DNA from: Wyeomyia smithii | Lineage: Eukaryota > Arthropoda > Insecta > Diptera > Culicidae | Length of the DNA: 64,000 nucleotides | Direction: 5' to 3' | Assembly (NCBI RefSeq): GCF_029784165.1 | Contig: NC_073696.1 | Span: forward strand, 232,203,771 to 232,267,770 | In this document: in pieces, positions 45,667-56,110 of the stretch | Numbering within the stretch: position 1 is the first letter of the stretch | How the letters are laid out: the number at the start of each line of letters is the position of its first letter | Notes under the pieces: model-generated | The model's input: only the letters and a program-made list of their open reading frames with translations | Told to the model about the DNA's origin: nothing | Database searches by the model: none | Translations under genes and position numbers: made by a program

Positions 45667-47255
45667 TCTATACAAATAAAATGCAATCCGGTCTGTCTGT
45701 CTGTCTGATCCATATAGGCTCGAAAGTTACCGAACCGATCGGCGTGAAAATTTGTATGTTGGGGTTTTTGGTGCCGATAAAGGTTCCCATAATAGTTTGA
45801 GACCCCTCCCTTTTCTGGAAGGGAGGGGTCCCATACAAATGAAACATAAATTTCTGCACAACTCAAAAACTAACCAAGTGAATGGAACCAAATTTGGCAG
45901 GCGGATGTTTTTAGGAGTAACAAATATATCCCTAATTGTTTGACACCCCTCCTTCTTTTATAAGGGAGGGATGCCATTCAAATGAAACACAAATTTCTGC
46001 ACATCTCGAGAGCTAACCAACTAAATGGAACCAAATTTCACAGGTGAATGTTTTAGTGGTAAAAAATATGTTCTATAATCGACCTTAGGCAACATTTTGG
46101 ATTGTAAGATAGCAACTTCCGGTTTCTGGAAATCAGCCTAAAATGGACGATTCCAGTTTAATATGAGTATCTCCGGAACCAGAAAGATGCACAGAAGCTA
46201 AAAATTGATCACAGACACAATCTTGAATTTTATGATGGTGACTTCCGGTGTCTGGCAAACAGCCGGAAATGACCAAATACCATTCAATATGAATGTTTTT
46301 GGAACCAGAATTACGCCCAGATGACAGAAATTGATTTCACAGGCTATTTAAAGTCCAAACTGACGACTTTTGGTTTCTGAAAAACAGCCCAAAGTGACCA
46401 AATACCACCCAATATGAGTATCTCGGGAGCCAGAATGTTGCAAGAACACCACTATGAATTGTAGGATGGCAACTTCTGGTTTCTGGAAAACAGCCAAAAA
46501 TGGCCGATTTCCGTCTGACATGAGTATCTCCGAATCTAGAATGATACACAGCAGCTAAAATCGACCACACATCCCATTTTGGATTCTAGGTTGGCGACTT
46601 CCGGTTCCTGGGAAACAGCCGAAAATGATCGAATATCACCCAGTATGGGTGTTTCTTCAACCAGAATGACGCTCAGAGGCTAGAAATTATCTCAAATAAC
46701 ATTTTGAAATCCAAGATGGCGACTTCCGGTTTGTGAAAAATAGCCTAAAATAACCAAATACCATCCAATATGAGTATATCTGGAACTAGAATGATGCAAT
46801 GAGCTAACAATTGACCTCAGGCACCATTTTGAATTGCTAAATGGCAACTTTTAGGAAACAGTCGAAAATGACCGAATAATACTCAAGATGAATATTTCTG
46901 TAATCGAGATGATGCATAGAAACCAAACATTGACCCTGGAAACCATTTTGAATTTAAAGACGACCACTTTTAGTTTCTGGAAAACAACCAAAATAACTAA
47001 ATACCTCCCAATATGGGTATTTCTGGTGTCAGATTGATGCCAGAAAATCTGCTAAAAATGACCGAATACCACCCAATATGAATATATTCAGACTTAAGGC
47101 GATGTACAGAAGCCAAAAGTCGAGGATATTGTCATTTCGAAAAACCCAATCATTTCAAACGATTTGTTATTTGACTTTGATCTTATCCTATGGCCGATTC
47201 GTCGTGCATTTGCAGACTCTTAACACATCGCAAGGAATCAATTAAATTGGATCGT
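45667..47255 (+). mobile_element. Helitron-like non-autonomous element with internal ~122-bp array
   Basis: It begins A|TCTATACAAATAAAATG followed by GTCTGTCTGTCTGTCTG, consistent with a TC 5' end after A. Two ~140-bp units follow, the first containing a perfect 12-bp-stem hairpin GACCCCTCCCTT/AAGGGAGGGGTC (45801-45830). From about 46080 to 47110 there are eight or nine units of ~122 bp built around 'gatggcgacttccggtttctgg' and 'gaccaaataccacccaatatgagtat'. The array ends with 'gtcgaggatattgtcatt', as at 62.27 kb. No CTRR terminus is found here, so the 3' end is inferred to be lost. No Rep/helicase. Assignment is inference. Confidence 0.6.
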
Positions 47256-48322
47256 TCAAATAGTACGATACCACATTTAAATTATGTTGAGGCCACATAT
47301 ATCGATCAAAGCAGGTATAGTTTTAAATAGTCTTTGAATTCCTTCGCTTTCCATAACTTTTGTGCCACATATCGAATTGTTATGAAGTTTGTTATTTGTA
47401 AGTTCGAGAGATGACTCGTTCGTATGAAACTAGTTATGTTCAAATAAGTCATGTAATCTTTGAGATGATAGACTTCCGTTGTTTTATTAACAATTTAATA
47501 CATAACGGTTGCTTATGTTCAATTATAATCAAATGAAATGGGAACGTGTAGGGCAGCCAAACTTTAAAACCACGTGTTCAATCATAATTCATCATTTAAC
47601 CCTTAGCCTGCTCATCTCATAATAATATTGATAATATTGATCAAATCGGTTGTGTAGTTTCTGAGATAATGAAGTTTCGTGATTTTCACATTTCGATACA
47701 TTACAGACGAAGTTACAGTCCGCTTACAGTAAAATTCAATAGGGTGTTATGAGGCAGCTATACATTTCATTTGACACTAATTTTGTGGAAATCGGGTCAG
47801 CCATCTTTGAGAAAATTGAGTGAGTCCAAGTAGTCTTCGGAATATATTCCTTTGCATAGCCTGATTTCACATTTTTAAACATAACAGGCAAAGTAATCGT
47901 CCGATTGCAGAACAAATCAATAGAGTCTTATGGGGCAACTAGACTTTTCATTTGGCACTGATTTTATGAAAATCGGTCCAGCCATCTCTGAGAAACATGA
48001 GTGAGATTAAACAGTCTTCAGAACACGTTTCTTTTCATAACTTTTGAACCACATGTTCAATCTTAATAGAATTCAAAAGTTAAGGGTTTTTAAGGTAGCC
48101 CGTTCATTTGAAATCAATTTTGTTCAAATCGGTTGTGTAGTTTCTGAGATAATGATGTTTCGTGATTTTTACCTTTTGATACATAACCTCTAAACTAAAA
48201 ATCCGATTACAATAAAATTTAATAGGGTCTTATGAAACAATAAGACCTTTCATTTGCAATTAATTTCATGAAAATCGGTCCAGCCATCTCTGAGAAAAGT
48301 GAGTGAGAATAAAAATCTGCAA

Positions 48323-48369
<47 letters not shown>

Positions 48370-48480
48370 GAAAATGCTCAGCTCGTCGAGCTGAGTCGAG
48401 TGATATATGCCATTCGGCCCTTTGGAGCACTTTTATATCTTCGGTTTTGCAAGTGATTGCTATACCTTTCTAGGAGAAAG
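47256..48480 (+). repeat. Unclassified interspersed repeat with internal duplications
   Basis: Phrases such as 'gaaaatcggtccagccatctctgagaaa' (near 47968 and 48268), 'tttctgagataatgaagtttcgtgattt' (near 47665 and 48145) and 'caatagggt(g/c)ttatg' recur, indicating two to three degenerate internal units. The right end carries a CA tract, a hairpin and 'ctatacctttctaggagaaaggcaaaaat'. No coding capacity. Confidence 0.55.
48324..48395. repeat. (CA)n tract and 9-bp-stem hairpin
   Basis: About 20 CA units are followed after a few bases by CTCAGCTCGTCGAGCTGAG (48377-48395), a perfect 9-bp inverted repeat with a single central base. Confidence 0.85.
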
Positions 48481-48784
48481 GCAAAAATATGCGACTCTAA
48501 AGATCAAAATAGTTGCCCTAGAAAGATAATAGCTTTCTAACCATTTTTTTTTTTTTTTTTTTTAAGGGGGGATTTGTTAGTAGCTTAAGTATTTATGATA
48601 AATATTAGTAAATAATGAGTATGTGTGTCCAATCACAAATGGTGACTTCTCAACACTGTTAGAAATTTGTAATTTTAATTGTTAGGATTTGTTTGCTTTC
48701 GTAATTAGGACTTATCATTCGTAGGGATTTAAACCTACTTGTCAGAAAAGGGGAAGTAAACTTACAACTAACTTAATTGCTAAC

Positions 48785-51445
48785 TTATTGGCTATAAAGA
48801 GAGCTTATCGTAGCAATTGATGATTGCAACGATTTTTGTCGTAAATTGTTAATAATTTTATTTGACATAGCTTCTAATGGTTCAACACCAGTAAGTCTAT
48901 GTAATTCGAGTGTACCAAACCAAGGAGGACGCTTCAAAATCATTTTCAGAATTTTATTCTGAATCCTTTGAAGCGTTTTCTTCCTTGTTGAACAGCAACT
49001 TGACCAGATCGGTACAGCATAAAGCATTGCTGGTCTAAAAATTTGTTTGTAAATCAAAAGTTTGTTCTTTAAACAAAGTTTAGAATTCCTGTTAATGAGA
49101 GGATATAAACATCTCGTATATTTGATGCACTTGGCTTGTATACTCTCAATGTGCTCTTTGAAAATAAGTTTTTTATCATAAATTAGTCCCAAGTACTTAA
49201 CCTTGTCGGACCAACTTAAAATAACCCCATTCATCTTGACAACGTGATTATTGTTTGGCTTGAGGAAAGAAGCCCTAGGCTTATGCGGAAAAATTATCAT
49301 TTGAGTTTTAGAAGCATTGGGAGAGATTTTCCACTTTTGCAAGTAGGAAGAAAAAATATCTAAACTTTTCTGCAATCGACTGCATATGACACGAAGACTT
49401 TTTCCTTTTACGGAAATGCTTGTGTCATCGCAGAACAATGACTTTGTGCATCCTGGAGGCAAATCAGGAAGATCTGAAGTGAATATGTTGTACAGGACTG
49501 GACCCAAGACTGAACCTTGAGGTACACCTGCTCTGACAGGAAATCTATCAGATTTGGAATTCTGATAGACAACCTGCAGAGTTCGATCAGTAAGATAATT
49601 TTTTAAAATTTTGATTAGGTAAATTGGAAAATTAAAAGTTTGCAATTTCGCAATCAAACCTTTATGCCAAACACTGTCGAATGCTTTTTCTATGTCTAAA
49701 AGAGCAGCTCCAGTGGAATAACCTTCAGATTTGTTAGCTCGTATCATATTAGTAACTCTGAGCAATTGATGAGTTGTGGAATGCCCATGGCGAAATCCAA
49801 ACTGTTCATTTGCAAAAATTGAATTTTCGTTGATGTGTGAGATCATTCTGTTAAGAATAATTCTCTCAAACAGTTTACTTATTGAAGAAAGCAAACTGAT
49901 TGGTCGATAACTTGAAATTTCAGCTGGGTTCTTATCCGGTTTTAAAATGGGAGTAATTTTTGCATTTTTCCATAATTTGGGAAAATATGCAATTTTGAAG
50001 CAGCAATTGAAAATTTTTACTAAAAATTCCATTGTGCTCTCAGGGAGATGTTTGATTAGTATATTAAAGATTCCATCGTCACCAGGTGCTTTCATATTTT
50101 TGAAATTTTTAATAATTGATTTAATCTCATTCAAGTTAGTTTCAATTATTTCTGCAGGTAAAAAATTCTGGGAAGAAATTAAATCAAATTGACGTGTGAC
50201 TTCATTTTCAATTGGACTCACAAAATTCAAATTTGAGTTATGAACACTCTCAAACTGCTGAGCAAGTCTTTGAGCCTTTTGTTCATTGGATACAAGAAAA
50301 CGTTCACCATCTTTTAAAACTGGAATAGGCTTTGAAGGTTTCTTAAGAATCTTCGACAGCTTCCAAAATGGTTTTGAATATGATTTCAATTTTTCAACTT
50401 TAGTCTCAAAATTTTGATTTCTCAGAAGAGTAAATCTATGTTTAATCTCTTTCTGTAAATCTTTATAAATAGTCTCAAAAACAGGGTCACGAGAACGTTG
50501 ATATTGACGTCTGCGGACATTTTTAAAACGAATTAGAAGTTGAAGATTTTCGTCAATTATTGGTGAATCAAATTTCACTTGAGCCTTTGGAACAGAATAA
50601 TTCCTGGCATCAACAATTGCACATTTTAATGCTTCCAAAGCGGAATCAATATTCACTTCGTTTTGCAAATCAAGCTCATTATTGAAATTTCTCTCAATAT
50701 GAGTTTTGTATCTTTCCCAATTAGCCTTGTTATAATTAAAAACAGAGCTCATAGGGTTTAAAACTGATTCATGTGATAAAGAAAAAGTTATTGGAAGATG
50801 GTCAGAATCAAAGTCAGCATGTGTGATCAAATCACTACATACATGACTTTGATCTGTTAGCACCAAATCAATTGTTGAAGGGTTTCTTACAGAAGAAAAG
50901 CATGTAGGACTATTCGGAGACAAAATAGAATAGTATCCTGAAGAACAATCGTTGAATAAAATTTTGCCATTGGAATTACTTTGAGAATTATTCCATGAAC
51001 GATGTTTAGCGTTAAAATCGCCGATTATGAAAAATTTCGAACGATTTCTGGTGAGTTTTTGTAAATCACCTTTAAAATAATTTTTGAGCTCGCGTGTGCA
51101 TTGAAATGGTAAATATGCTGCGGCAATAAATAAAATCCCAAGTTCAGTTTGAACTTCAATTCCCAAAGTTTCAATAACTTTCGTCTCAAGATGGGGAAGA
51201 GCACGATGTTTGATTCGGCGATGAATAACAATTGCAACTCCACCGCCGGAACCCTGAATCCTATCATATCTATGAACCACGTAATTGGGATCATATTTTA
51301 ATTTTATGTTAGGTTTCAAAAATGTTTCAGTAATAATTGCAATATGCACATTATTTACTGTTAAAAAGTTAAAAAGCTCATTCTCATTAGCCTTCAATGA
51401 GCGAGCATTCCAATTTAATATTTTAATTGTTTTATTTAAAATCAT
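48785..51445 (-). CDS. Jockey ORF2: endonuclease-reverse transcriptase (886 aa)
   Basis: The enzyme that nicks target DNA and copies the element's RNA at the nick. The endonuclease domain shows NWNARSL (N13), ITETF (E40), GDFNAKH (D143/N145), D193 and SDHLP (D215/H216), the complete apurinic-type active site. After a basic linker, the reverse transcriptase has MKAPGDDGIFN, FGFRHGHSTTH, LLDIEKAFDSVWH, GVPQGSVLGPVLY and FCDD (671-674; Cys where Ala is usual, both Asp kept). A thumb with VKYLGLIYD follows, then a C-terminal region. The length is typical for Jockey ORF2. The start ATG (51443-51445) lies inside ORF1, 14 nt before the end of its stop codon, suggesting termination-reinitiation as proposed for such elements. 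It is open throughout. Confidence 0.95.
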   Translation of the reverse strand: MILNKTIKILNWNARSLKANENELFNFLTVNNVHIAIITETFLKPNIKLKYDPNYVVHRYDRIQGSGGGVAIVIHRRIKHRALPHLETKVIETLGIEVQTELGILFIAAAYLPFQCTRELKNYFKGDLQKLTRNRSKFFIIGDFNAKHRSWNNSQSNSNGKILFNDCSSGYYSILSPNSPTCFSSVRNPSTIDLVLTDQSHVCSDLITHADFDSDHLPITFSLSHESVLNPMSSVFNYNKANWERYKTHIERNFNNELDLQNEVNIDSALEALKCAIVDARNYSVPKAQVKFDSPIIDENLQLLIRFKNVRRRQYQRSRDPVFETIYKDLQKEIKHRFTLLRNQNFETKVEKLKSYSKPFWKLSKILKKPSKPIPVLKDGERFLVSNEQKAQRLAQQFESVHNSNLNFVSPIENEVTRQFDLISSQNFLPAEIIETNLNEIKSIIKNFKNMKAPGDDGIFNILIKHLPESTMEFLVKIFNCCFKIAYFPKLWKNAKITPILKPDKNPAEISSYRPISLLSSISKLFERIILNRMISHINENSIFANEQFGFRHGHSTTHQLLRVTNMIRANKSEGYSTGAALLDIEKAFDSVWHKGLIAKLQTFNFPIYLIKILKNYLTDRTLQVVYQNSKSDRFPVRAGVPQGSVLGPVLYNIFTSDLPDLPPGCTKSLFCDDTSISVKGKSLRVICSRLQKSLDIFSSYLQKWKISPNASKTQMIIFPHKPRASFLKPNNNHVVKMNGVILSWSDKVKYLGLIYDKKLIFKEHIESIQAKCIKYTRCLYPLINRNSKLCLKNKLLIYKQIFRPAMLYAVPIWSSCCSTRKKTLQRIQNKILKMILKRPPWFGTLELHRLTGVEPLEAMSNKIINNLRQKSLQSSIATISSLYSQ

Positions 51446-52796
51446 TGCTAAATTTTAAATTAGAAACAATTTTAATAGTAAAATTTGTGCCTATTTGAAT
51501 GGCTTCAAACATTGATTTTGCCTGCAACATGGCGTTCATAAGATCGAACATTGCCTGTTGCAAAAAAGAAAGTTTACCTGCCGTAATAGGCCCCAGGCAG
51601 TTGACATTAGAAAAAATATTTTCGGCAGCAATATTAGCTGGAGTGATAGGTGTGCAATTATTTTCTAGCCTGTTTTGCTTACCCATATTAACGGTCATTT
51701 TCGAACTACCAACACTAGGCGGTATAATGTTCGAACTACCTGTAACCTGTGCATAAGTTAAACGGGTATGCAAAGGAGTAGGTAAACTATGCGTCACTGG
51801 TACGCTTGGAGAATTTTGTTTTGAAGTTGGTTTTAATTGAGAAATTGAATTTTGTTTACCTTGCCTTGCCTTAACAATTGCTAAACGGACTGGGCATTGA
51901 TAAAAATTTGACATATGGTTGCCGTTACAATTCGCACAGCGAAAATTTTTACTCTCTTTCACAGGACATGTGTCCTTTTTGTGAGAAGAGTCTCCACAAT
52001 TAAGACATTTTTGGTCCATGTTACAGAATTTGGAACCATGGCCATAACGTTGGCAAGTACGGCATTGGGTGATATGCTTTTCACCTCCGCCATACTTCCT
52101 ATAAATTTCCCACTTTACACGCACATTATACAAAGCATGTGCTTTTTCAAAAAATTTTAAGTTGTTAACCTCATTGCGGTTAAAATGAATTAAATAATTA
52201 ACAAGGGAAATTCCAGTTCTCTGACTGTTTTCGCCTCGTGATTTTTGTTTCATTAGATTTACTTGGGTAGGGGCTATGCCAAGTAATTCTGTTAAAGTAA
52301 GTTTGATCTCATCAACGGTTTGATCGTTGGTGAGACCTTTCAAGACAACCTTAAACGGCTTGGTGTTCTTGGTGTCATATGTAAAAAATTTGTACATCTT
52401 GTCAGTTAAATACTGAACAAGACGATCACGACCCTTTACTGAGTCGGCTAATAAGCGGCATTCACCTCTACGGCCAATTTGATAGGTAACTTTAACGTCA
52501 GAAACAAACGTTGAAAGTTCCTTTTTGAATATATTAAATTCAGAAGAAATAGTTACCACAATAGGTGGAACTTTCTCCTTTTTTAAAGATTTTATATTTT
52601 GTATAGTTTCATTATTAATAACTTCCATTTCACCAGCTTCTTGCTCAGGCAAAATATCAAAAGGATTGTCACTACAGACACTCGATGTGTCAGAAAGAGA
52701 TGCCTCTCTTTTCCTCCCCGCAGCGATGCGAGGTTTCTTTTTCCGTCCAGCCATTTCAGGTGATACGAAAAAAGTTAAAACAAATGTTAAATTCAA
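51432..52796 (-). CDS. Jockey ORF1: gag-like nucleic-acid-binding protein
   Basis: Encodes the RNA-binding protein that packages the element RNA. The frame is 454 codons; the first Met precedes a hydrophobic run, so Met15 (MAGRKKKPRIAAGRKR, basic) at 52754 is the likelier start. A central region (about 150-235) resembles the RNA-recognition part of insect gag proteins, including PFKVVLKGLTNDQT. Three zinc knuckles follow: CRTCQRYGHGSKFC (245-258) and CLNCGDSSHKKDTC (264-277), both C-x2-C-x4-H-x4-C, and CANCNGNHMSNFYQC (287-301), C-x2-C-x3-H-x6-C. The C-terminal 150 residues are Ser/Pro/Gln-rich. It is intact and overlaps ORF2 by 14 nt. Confidence 0.93.
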   Translation of the reverse strand: MNLTFVLTFFVSPEMAGRKKKPRIAAGRKREASLSDTSSVCSDNPFDILPEQEAGEMEVINNETIQNIKSLKKEKVPPIVVTISSEFNIFKKELSTFVSDVKVTYQIGRRGECRLLADSVKGRDRLVQYLTDKMYKFFTYDTKNTKPFKVVLKGLTNDQTVDEIKLTLTELLGIAPTQVNLMKQKSRGENSQRTGISLVNYLIHFNRNEVNNLKFFEKAHALYNVRVKWEIYRKYGGGEKHITQCRTCQRYGHGSKFCNMDQKCLNCGDSSHKKDTCPVKESKNFRCANCNGNHMSNFYQCPVRLAIVKARQGKQNSISQLKPTSKQNSPSVPVTHSLPTPLHTRLTYAQVTGSSNIIPPSVGSSKMTVNMGKQNRLENNCTPITPANIAAENIFSNVNCLGPITAGKLSFLQQAMFDLMNAMLQAKSMFEAIQIGTNFTIKIVSNLKFSNDFK

Positions 52797-52921
52797 AAGT
52801 AGGTAGTCTTGAGAAAGACTGATGGGAAATAACTTTCAGGTAATCTTTAAAAGACACACTGACAAAACACAAACTTTGAAGCTATAGGCAGTCAAAGACC
52901 AGTCCACAAGCAACCGAAAAA

Positions 52922-52956
52922 ACGTCTGATCTGTAGGACAGTTCAAGACGCACTGA
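52922..52956 (-). promoter_or_regulatory. Internal core promoter: initiator plus DPE
   Basis: The element's first bases are TCAGTG, an arthropod initiator with A+1 at 52954. AGACGT, a perfect DPE (RGWYGT), occupies +28 to +33 (52927-52922). This spacing is exactly that of TATA-less Jockey-family promoters, so transcription would start at the first bases of the element and preserve them in new copies. Confidence 0.8.
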
Positions 52957-52970
52957 TTTCTAACCATTTT

Positions 52971-54311
52971 GAATTTTCGAAGCCCCTAGTGTATGCAGAA
53001 GTGCGCCAGAGTGTCGTATAGTAATTGCTCTCCGGGTTCGTCGCTTCAACGTAATGTTTAAGAGAAAGCTCATTTGAGTTTCTAAAAATTTATCTGTTCT
53101 AGAGGCACCAAATTTCACAAAAAAGATTAAAAACCTATAATCTTTCATTTTTACTAGTTTGAGCACTAGGGCCAAACCTGTGTTTGATGAGGCGAACCAG
53201 CCGCAGGCTGAAAACCTCAAAAATACAGACAAAAAAAAAACCTGTGTTTACTAGTGTTATCTACAATATTCAAGCATTGGGCTTCAACTTCATAAATATA
53301 ATGTTCAAACTTATTCGAATCTCGTGCAAAGTTTTACAACCGCGTGCGCGTTTCGCTTACAGCATAAATGTCACACGCCACCGCCTTCTGCGATTCTCGC
53401 ATCGAAAAACGTAAATCCCTCGGTCCCTTCGAACGTCTGTTTCACTATCTGTGTTGAAAACCCCTCGGCATAGTGCCGTCTATTCTATGCAGCGTCAGTT
53501 AGTTATCAGTCCACTGCCAGGTTCATTTGAAACCCTAATGCCGAACCGTGACAAATAGAGCCCATTTGTTTTTCTTGTTATTTCTATATTTTGTGAAAGA
53601 GGAAAAAAACCATGCAACTCCATCGCGACGCTGCTGCACAACACGTCGTTGCCCGGGGCGGCGGGCAGGCGAAAACATGGCCCGGCACAGGATTATGCAA
53701 ATTTTACTCACCCGTCGTCGATTGCCGTCGCCGTTTGCTCCAGTCAGTGCCTGTGTGCGCTCGCGCCTATTGCTCCCTTGCTATCAATCTTTTTCTCTTC
53801 CTCCCCAACCCCCCCCCCCTCCCCCCTCCGGAAAGTGTAGTGTCGAGCGAAACCCGGCTGTTCGTCTTTTTTGTCGCATAGAATGACATTTCGTCGAAAG
53901 TAATTGCTTTTTGTCACCATCACCATCGCCGTCGTTGAAGACTTGGAAACACAATTTGATGTTGTAACTGTTGTTTTCTGGTTGGGTTTTTTCCTCCCGA
54001 AGTTGGCACGATTATCTTTCTTCTAGAATGTCTATTTAGCCTAAGGTCATGTCCTGACTCCGTCGTCGTCGTTGTCTTCGTCGCCAACAAGTGATTGTGC
54101 AAGAAAACTTAGACTCTCGAACATTATCGTTGCGACGACGCACGCGAAGAACGGGAGGAAAGCTCGAGCGGATTGAGTGATGTGCCTCCGCGAGATCGAA
54201 TCGGGATGTTTACTACGTAACCGATCGCGAAGAATGTACGCTTCGATGTTTGCAGCAACGCATCAAACGTCGACCGACTTCGACTGCTGTCTGAATTTTG
54301 GTTTCGGTTTA
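52971..54311. other. Host-like GC-richer region
   Basis: It contains GCGTCAGTTAGTTATCAGTCC near 53490 (initiator-like), a pyrimidine run of Cs and Ts at about 53800-53828, and (GTC)n-like stretches near 53930 and 54060. Open frames around 53550-53890 overlap each other on three frames and are not convincing proteins. It resembles promoter/5' UTR sequence. Confidence 0.35.
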
Positions 54312-54502
54312 CACTGGAGTCGCTTTTTACGCGGTTGACTGTACCGCATTTAAAAGATTAGGTTAGATATGCCTAAACTAAATTTATTTGATACCGCGTA
54401 CGAATGATCTTCCGAATCGAGTAAAAATAATCCGCGTTATTGTGAAAATATTCTGTTTGAAAAAACGCATCAAAACAACCCGCGTAAAAAGCGACCCCAG
54501 TG
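54312..54502. mobile_element. 191-bp MITE, TA duplication
   Basis: The ends CACTGGAGTCGCTTTTTACG and CGTAAAAAGCGACCCCAGTG are inverted with one mismatch, extending to about 22 bp. TA flanks both sides (54310-54311, 54503-54504). The core is AT-rich and non-coding. Tc1/mariner-type mobilisation is inferred from the TA. Confidence 0.9.
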
Positions 54503-55254
54503 TATTTTACTTTTGTGCAATCGGTATTTTCGGCTGCTAGATGTCAATTAACGTGGTTTTCGAAGAAGACACGAAGAGGGGAAGAAGGGGCCACGGCAAC
54601 GAGCATAAAACCTCAACATAATGTGCAAAATTTTAATGTTGTCAGATTTCGATAAATTTTAATCCTTTCACCGAACCGGTGGCGTAGATAAGAGGGAGGT
54701 AATGGCACTCGAACTTAACAGCTCGTAAATATGAATGCTTTACATGGGAAAAGAGGGTTAATTAGTTAATGCGTAATTTTGTGCTTCCAATTTGCTTTTA
54801 ATTTAAGACACTTGACTTCACTAAATATGAAATGTGATACAAAGATGAAAGACTTGAGTCACTTATAAGTTATACATAATAAGGAATGAATGATTGCACA
54901 GTTGTTTTTCTATCATCACACAACTACGATATAATTTATTCCATGTTGTGAGTTTTGGAATCACTCAGTCTCAACATGTCATTGGCAACACATTACTTTG
55001 GACTTACTCGTGTTTTTGTTTCAATAAGATTAATAACATGTAATCGTAGAACCGGAACGAAACAAAACTCAACCTCAGCCGTTTCCTGAAATTAGATGAA
55101 ACAAAATCAAGCTAAATTTGGAAACAAACGAATTTACCTATTCAATTCCAATGAAAACTGTGTAAAATCTTGCCTAATTTCGAATAAAAAAGTTCTAGAT
55201 ATTTTTAAAACTTTGAAAAGAAATGACTAATATATAAGCGCTCAAAACCTGACC
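54503..55254. other. Unassigned AT-rich sequence
   Basis: No gene or repeat could be supported. Confidence 0.3.
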
Positions 55255-55790
55255 ACTTTTCTCTGGTTAAATTACTAGATTTTCAAATTCCGGCGCCTAA
55301 CTTCGATATAGACGTTAGTCCAAAGTCTAAACGGCGGTTGGAGCGCATCGAAAGTTAAAAAGAGTTTACAGAAATGCTACGCTAGGTTAAATTACATGCC
55401 GTGATTAGTTCCGTCGCTTTAAAGATGGTAATTTTGATATTGACGACTTTCTGCTGGAGGGAAGGCCGTAAAACCTTCGAAGACGCTGAATTGGAAGAAT
55501 GTATTATGAGCTGTTGAAGCCGAACGGAATAAACCGAGCATTGCGCGGAAAATGGGCACAATACGAGCAGAGGCACGAAAAAATTATTCTACTGCATGAC
55601 AACGCTCAGCCTCATACTGCCAAAGTCGTTCGAACTTAGACTGAAATGCGCCGTCGGATTATTGCTCGCTTCACTGCCGCAATCTCGCAGACTGACGTAA
55701 GCGGCAAAGTGACCGATTTGGGTTTTAAACGATTAAACGATAGAACACACCAAATTTGATCTGTAGGCGCCGAAATTTGACCAAAAGTGT
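55255..55790 (+). pseudogene. Mariner transposase relic with internal deletion
   Basis: Broken frames read RRFKDGNFDIDDFLLEGRP and TFEDAELEE (N-terminal DNA-binding end). They jump to YYELLKPNGIN, LRGKWAQYEQRHEKIILLHDNAQPHTAKVV, the second catalytic Asp block of classical mariners (HDNARPH). The first Asp and the C-terminal third are gone. Flanking inverted sequences TTTCAAATTCCGGCGCCTA (55274) and TAGGCGCCGAAATTTGA (55765) are candidate terminal repeats. This is a different mariner lineage from that at 16-18 kb. Confidence 0.7.
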
Positions 55791-55861
55791 AAAAAATAGC
55801 GTCATAAATTCTCGAAAACGAAATGACGTAATCGCCATTTTTACTCAACGTGACGTAAATC

Positions 55862-56110
55862 CAACACAACAATGTTTGCGATACGTTTATTACATTCAAT
55901 GACCCGTGAATTAATCAAGCAAATGGAACAAAATTTGGCAAGTTTTTGGGAGCAGGAAATATTTCTATGGTCGTACGGTCCCTCTCCCTTTTCTGCACGA
56001 GAAGGGTTCCGTACAAATGATACACATATTTGAAACAATTTGACGGAAAACAGCTTAAAATGATCGAAATAATGCACAGGAGCCAAGAACCGCCCCAAAG
56101 ACTTGTAAAA
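55862..56110. repeat. Fragment related to the 45.7-kb Helitron-like element
   Basis: Phrases 'atggaacaaaatttggcaag', a flawed 'ccctctcccttttct...gagaagggttcc' hairpin, 'acaaatgatacacatat' and 'aatgcacaggagccaagaa' match the leading units at 45.80-46.2 kb in the same order. It is short and degraded. Confidence 0.5.

Larger units (their letters stand above)
48544..52956 (-). mobile_element. Full-length Jockey-clade non-LTR retrotransposon
   Basis: About 4.4 kb. In minus-strand order: 5' UTR with a core promoter (52956-52797), ORF1, ORF2 overlapping by 14 nt, a ~220-nt 3' UTR and a 20-nt poly(A) tail (T run 48544-48563). TTTCTAACCATTTT flanks it at 52957-52970, and at 48534 onward merging into the T run, giving a target duplication of 10-14 bp. 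Both ORFs are open and catalytic residues are present, so it may be competent or only recently immobilised. A truncated sibling lies at 13.7 kb. Confidence 0.95.

Noticed and set aside
46080..47110. Tandem gene-like reading frames in the ~122-bp array
   Set aside because: The short frames recur only because the DNA unit recurs. There is no consistent frame or codon pattern.
53550..53890. Overlapping open frames in three phases with Pro-rich text
   Set aside because: They are caused by a C/T-rich run, and no frame is favoured.
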